Part shown: one piece after another, positions 60,861 through 64,000 of the stretch
How positions within the stretch are numbered: the stretch's first letter is position 1
Layout of the letters: each line of letters begins with the position of its first letter
Source: RGIG4140 sp045635565
GTDB lineage: Bacteria; Pseudomonadota; Alphaproteobacteria; CAAHEQ01; UBA3637
Reading direction: 5' to 3'
NCBI GenBank assembly: GCA_045635565.1
Contig: JAZTVX010000021.1
Location: forward strand, 1 to 64,000
DNA: 64,000 bases
Program-made: the position numbers and the translations under genes
Notes under the pieces: model-generated
What the model was told of the DNA's origin: nothing
Databases searched by the model: none
What the model saw: only the letters and a program-made list of their open reading frames with translations

Positions 60861-63800
60861 TTATTTTTTCTGGTTAATAACCTCTAATACATTATATTCA
60901 TCGATAATATCGTTGTGATGATTGGTTATATTATTTTGATTCATCAATTCTGTTATATAATCATGGTGGTCTTTTGGACCTGGATATATCATTTTATCAT
61001 TAAGAAGTGAATAATATGCATTTTTGATAAGTGCTCCGATTTCGAATTGAATTTTATTTTCAATACTCGTTCCTTGTTTTTTCCCGTTAATAAACACATT
61101 TTTACTATGTCTGACAACATTTTGATCATTTGTTTTGATAATGTTACTGCTATCTAATGTTAAATGGATTGGTCTTCTGATTAAAGCCAACTGTGCAGTT
61201 GCACTATAATCAAGAGTATCCTTGATATTACCAATAACGATTTTCTTATCTTTTGTTTTGATAATTCCTTTGTCTTTAATATCACCAGTTATACTAACAT
61301 TTGGTGTTTGAGTCGTCAAAGAAAGTGTTTCTGTAGTGAGGTCTTTTATTTTCACATCAGTATCAGAAGAAATAACAACATCTTTGGATAAAATTTTATT
61401 GTAATTTGCTCCATTTCCCGTGTTGTTCAAATGAATAAGATCGCTTGCAATAGCGTTTACGTTGTTTTCATTTGATAGATCAATTTTTAACGCATTCTCT
61501 TTCCCAATTGATTGACTGGCTGTTAATGAAACATTTTTAGCAAAAATATTTGTATCATCAGAAGACAAGCCATTCAAAATGCTCATGTCAGTTGTAATAT
61601 CAATATTATTGGAAAAGTCATTTGTAAGCCCTATGATTATTCCCAGATGTAAATCTTGAGATGAGTTAACTGTTAGATTATCAACAACACCACTTAAAAT
61701 GCCATTAGCTTTTAATTCATCAAGTGTTACATCTTTGCCAAAGATATCTAAATCTTCATTAACAAAAACATTGTTTAGTATTGCATTTGTATGAGTTGTA
61801 ACAGAAATACTACCCGTTTCTGATATTAAATTGTTAGCCATGATGTTGTTTTTTGCATCAATCATAGCATTACCAACAGATATTCCCTCGTTGATATTTA
61901 AAACATCTCCAATGCCTTTTATAAATGATTGTTCTGCTTGATATTTCAATCCTTCACCCGCTTTATTTGATGGTGTTGACACAACCAAGAAACGCTCTCT
62001 TGAACCAATGTCTTTACCTTCAACTGTAGTTAATGAAATATTTTTAGCGTTAATATTTACTGTTTCTATTTTTTCAAATTTTTCAGAAACATTGCTAATA
62101 TTTCCTGCAGATACAACTTTAACAGTTCCTAACGCACCTTCGCCGTTATTTGTATCAATCTTATTGATTTTTAATCCATTTTGAACATCTTCTGTTCTTA
62201 GATAAACATTACTTTCACCTTTAGATAAGATGGTTACCCCTTTGGTTGAAGACAAATTTATTGATGAAGTTTGACTCCCGACATCACCACTTGCCTTAAT
62301 TGCAATTTGTTCGCCAGCAATAGAGGAAGCATCAGTTGCATTTTGAACACCTTTATTATTTGTTAAGGTTACATTTTTAGAGGCTCTAATTGTTCCAATT
62401 TTCATATCGTTGTCAGAAACATTTTGGATATTAATACTGTTTAATCCCCCTAGCTTACCATTGTTATATCCAGCAGTTGCATTTATTGCCCCATTTATAT
62501 TCACTTCAAGATTTTCGATATTCCCGGCTTCAGATGAAAGAGTTAAATCTTTACCTGCAAATAAGTTATAGTTTTTATTTTTATCAGAACTTGCTGTGGC
62601 TATAATTCCAAAGGTAGAATTTAATGCTACATTTCCTTCATTTGATTGAATATTGTCGATATACATTGTTGCAATAGAATCTAAATATATATCATTTTTA
62701 GCTTCTATGTTGTAAACACCATTCTTTGCAAATTTTAATGCAGAATCTTTTGTTCCAATTCCACCATTTAATGCTTTTAAATAAATTTCGCTACCTATGA
62801 TATGATATGGACTATAAGTTTTGGTGTTGCCGGCAATGATTGAGCCTTCTTTACTTTCTAAAGATATTTTTCCATCATTTTCTGATACAATTGAAGATAC
62901 AACTAAATCGCCTTTATTTGTAATAGAAATGTTGTTTTTAGCTCTGGCTTTTAATTCGTTAACATCAATATCAATATTTTCATTTTCAGTTGTATCAAGA
63001 AGGATGCTATCAGCTCTTAATTCTAAAGTGTCAGCAAAAATATTTATCTCTTTTCCAATACCATTAAAGTTTTTGTTAGAGGATGCGAGATAGGCATTGC
63101 CACTTGCATTAATGTTAATATTGCTTATCTCTGTATATGGATAATTGATATACACGTCTTTACCACTTGCAGTTAAAGTTCCATTATTTAAAACTTCAAC
63201 TTGAATGGCTTTGATTGCAGATCCATTTTCTGTTAATGATTCACCAATATTATTTTGAGTATTTAAAGTAATATTATTTGCTGAAATGATAGAATTTGTA
63301 CCATTCGCTAAAATGCTTCCGTTTGATGTGATATTAACATCACCATGAGCAGCAGAAACGTTGTTGTTTAATAATATATTACCGCTTCCATTAGATGTAA
63401 TATTAATTTCTGGTTTATCAAATCCTTGAAAGTCAATTGAAATAGAATTGTTTTTAACTTCATAAACCGGATCATAATTAACCGTTACGGTTTTATATTG
63501 TTTGCCAGTAAATAATTCAACAAGCCATGAACGAGGTTCATAAACTTGATAAGAATATGTTCCACCGGCAGATGTTATTGTGTAAGCATCCTTACCGGGA
63601 GTATATGTTGTTGAATAAACTTTTGCACCGTCAGCCCTTGCAACAACAGATGTTTCATTACCAAAGAATCCGTTTCCTTGAGTGTTTCCTGTTGCTGAAG
63701 TAATAATTTCACCCTTATTAACATAAACTTCATATTTTCCGGCATTAGAAGATAAAAACTCGTTTGTTAAGTTATCATGAGACAGATTATCAAAAGTATC

Positions 63801-64000
63801 TCCACCATCTTCTGAAGAAAACTTGAAGTCATTGATTGTTAATTTACCTTGAGTGTTGATATCGGCATTTAATGTATTTGTAACCAAATTGTATTTTGAA
63901 TTATTTATAATATTGATATGTCCGTATCCGTTCAAAAGAACAATTTTACCTGTGTTTGAACTGCTGACAATATTTCCAGTTAATGTAATATCGCCACCTT
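60861..64000 (-). CDS. Giant filamentous adhesin, C-terminal part
   Basis: The frame is open to the window edge, so the protein is partial at its N-terminus; about 1045 residues are seen. It is rich in Asn, Ile, Ser, Thr and Gly and built from beta-helix-like turns (INITSNGSGNILLNNN, VNITSNGSILANG, NISITNKGDLVVSS), each about 20 residues, as in filamentous haemagglutinin and other two-partner or type V secreted adhesins. Cys is absent. The last about 100 residues are less repetitive and have KDHHDYI and NNITNHHNDI. A TpsB-like partner, if any, would lie elsewhere. A coding-like stretch continues behind the stop. Confidence 0.8.
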   Translation of the reverse strand, partial: GGDITLTGNIVSSSNTGKIVLLNGYGHINIINNSKYNLVTNTLNADINTQGKLTINDFKFSSEDGGDTFDNLSHDNLTNEFLSSNAGKYEVYVNKGEIITSATGNTQGNGFFGNETSVVARADGAKVYSTTYTPGKDAYTITSAGGTYSYQVYEPRSWLVELFTGKQYKTVTVNYDPVYEVKNNSISIDFQGFDKPEINITSNGSGNILLNNNVSAAHGDVNITSNGSILANGTNSIISANNITLNTQNNIGESLTENGSAIKAIQVEVLNNGTLTASGKDVYINYPYTEISNININASGNAYLASSNKNFNGIGKEINIFADTLELRADSILLDTTENENIDIDVNELKARAKNNISITNKGDLVVSSIVSENDGKISLESKEGSIIAGNTKTYSPYHIIGSEIYLKALNGGIGTKDSALKFAKNGVYNIEAKNDIYLDSIATMYIDNIQSNEGNVALNSTFGIIATASSDKNKNYNLFAGKDLTLSSEAGNIENLEVNINGAINATAGYNNGKLGGLNSINIQNVSDNDMKIGTIRASKNVTLTNNKGVQNATDASSIAGEQIAIKASGDVGSQTSSINLSSTKGVTILSKGESNVYLRTEDVQNGLKINKIDTNNGEGALGTVKVVSAGNISNVSEKFEKIETVNINAKNISLTTVEGKDIGSRERFLVVSTPSNKAGEGLKYQAEQSFIKGIGDVLNINEGISVGNAMIDAKNNIMANNLISETGSISVTTHTNAILNNVFVNEDLDIFGKDVTLDELKANGILSGVVDNLTVNSSQDLHLGIIIGLTNDFSNNIDITTDMSILNGLSSDDTNIFAKNVSLTASQSIGKENALKIDLSNENNVNAIASDLIHLNNTGNGANYNKILSKDVVISSDTDVKIKDLTTETLSLTTQTPNVSITGDIKDKGIIKTKDKKIVIGNIKDTLDYSATAQLALIRRPIHLTLDSSNIIKTNDQNVVRHSKNVFINGKKQGTSIENKIQFEIGALIKNAYYSLLNDKMIYPGPKDHHDYITELMNQNNITNHHNDIIDEYNVLEVINQKK

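Noticed and set aside
63933..63935. TTG as the start of the adhesin
   Set aside because: The frame is open to the window edge with the same repeat style, so the gene continues beyond it.
1..64000. CRISPR arrays, prophage or conjugation modules
   Set aside because: No regularly spaced repeats, Cas, integrase, capsid or relaxase-like genes were found.

Overview
The window looks like part of the chromosome of an AT-rich, anaerobic alphaproteobacterium, probably of the uncultured, gut-associated type. The alphaproteobacterial call rests mainly on a GcrA cell-cycle regulator (38126-38659). Anaerobic pyruvate metabolism is indicated by a full-length NifJ-type pyruvate:ferredoxin/flavodoxin oxidoreductase (49850-53392). 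Start sites mostly carry good AGGAG-like ribosome binding sites, and several promoters with TTGACA-17-TATAAT-like boxes can be read directly. Genus or order cannot be fixed without database searches.

Layout. 1-5137: tail of a Cys-rich surface protein, a small hydrolase-like gene, a secreted NPYG-repeat protein, and a minus-strand group with frr, a membrane-anchored glycosyltransferase, a lipoprotein and an HSL-type hydrolase that lacks its catalytic serine. 5338-12580: glycogen operon glgB-glgX-malQ plus an acyl-ACP thioesterase-like gene. 12634-15780: hfq-hflX, an RNHCP zinc protein and an MFS permease. 15961-20466: HU, accD-ihfB, a CorA/ZntB transporter and small membrane proteins. 20716-24146: two secreted proteins behind one strong promoter, one a LamG-like protein and one a large prepilin-like protein. 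24387-29161: acyltransferase, FadL-like porin, Na+/Ca2+ exchanger and a divergent MnmA-family protein. 29567-32614: a 1015-residue Cys-rich prepilin-like protein preceded by a 27-bp inverted repeat. 32695-34793: a short MetK with a structured leader, tRNA-Arg and a TrmN6-like methyltransferase. 35406-45125: housekeeping (polA, gcrA, nth, ispA, xseB) with three envelope proteins. 45307-49767: TolC/MacA/MacB-type efflux system. 49850-53662: nifJ and tRNA-Val.

53669-64000 is the most accessory-looking part. It holds unknown proteins, a uridine-kinase-like gene, two ankyrin-repeat proteins, another prepilin-like lectin-type protein and the C-terminal part of a giant filamentous adhesin. Three otherwise unrelated proteins here end in the same tail, (S/G)RGA(R/K)(S/T)x, a possible undescribed C-terminal signal. 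Several promoters in this part carry perfect dyads that look like operators.

Two things merit most attention. One is the metK leader, where a possible SAM-II-like pseudoknot sits at the predicted transcription start and is followed by a terminator-like hairpin. The other is the set of surface proteins sharing a GRSMVE(I/M)LG prepilin N-terminus with variable Cys-rich or lectin-like bodies. No CRISPR array, transposase, rRNA or prophage structural gene was seen.
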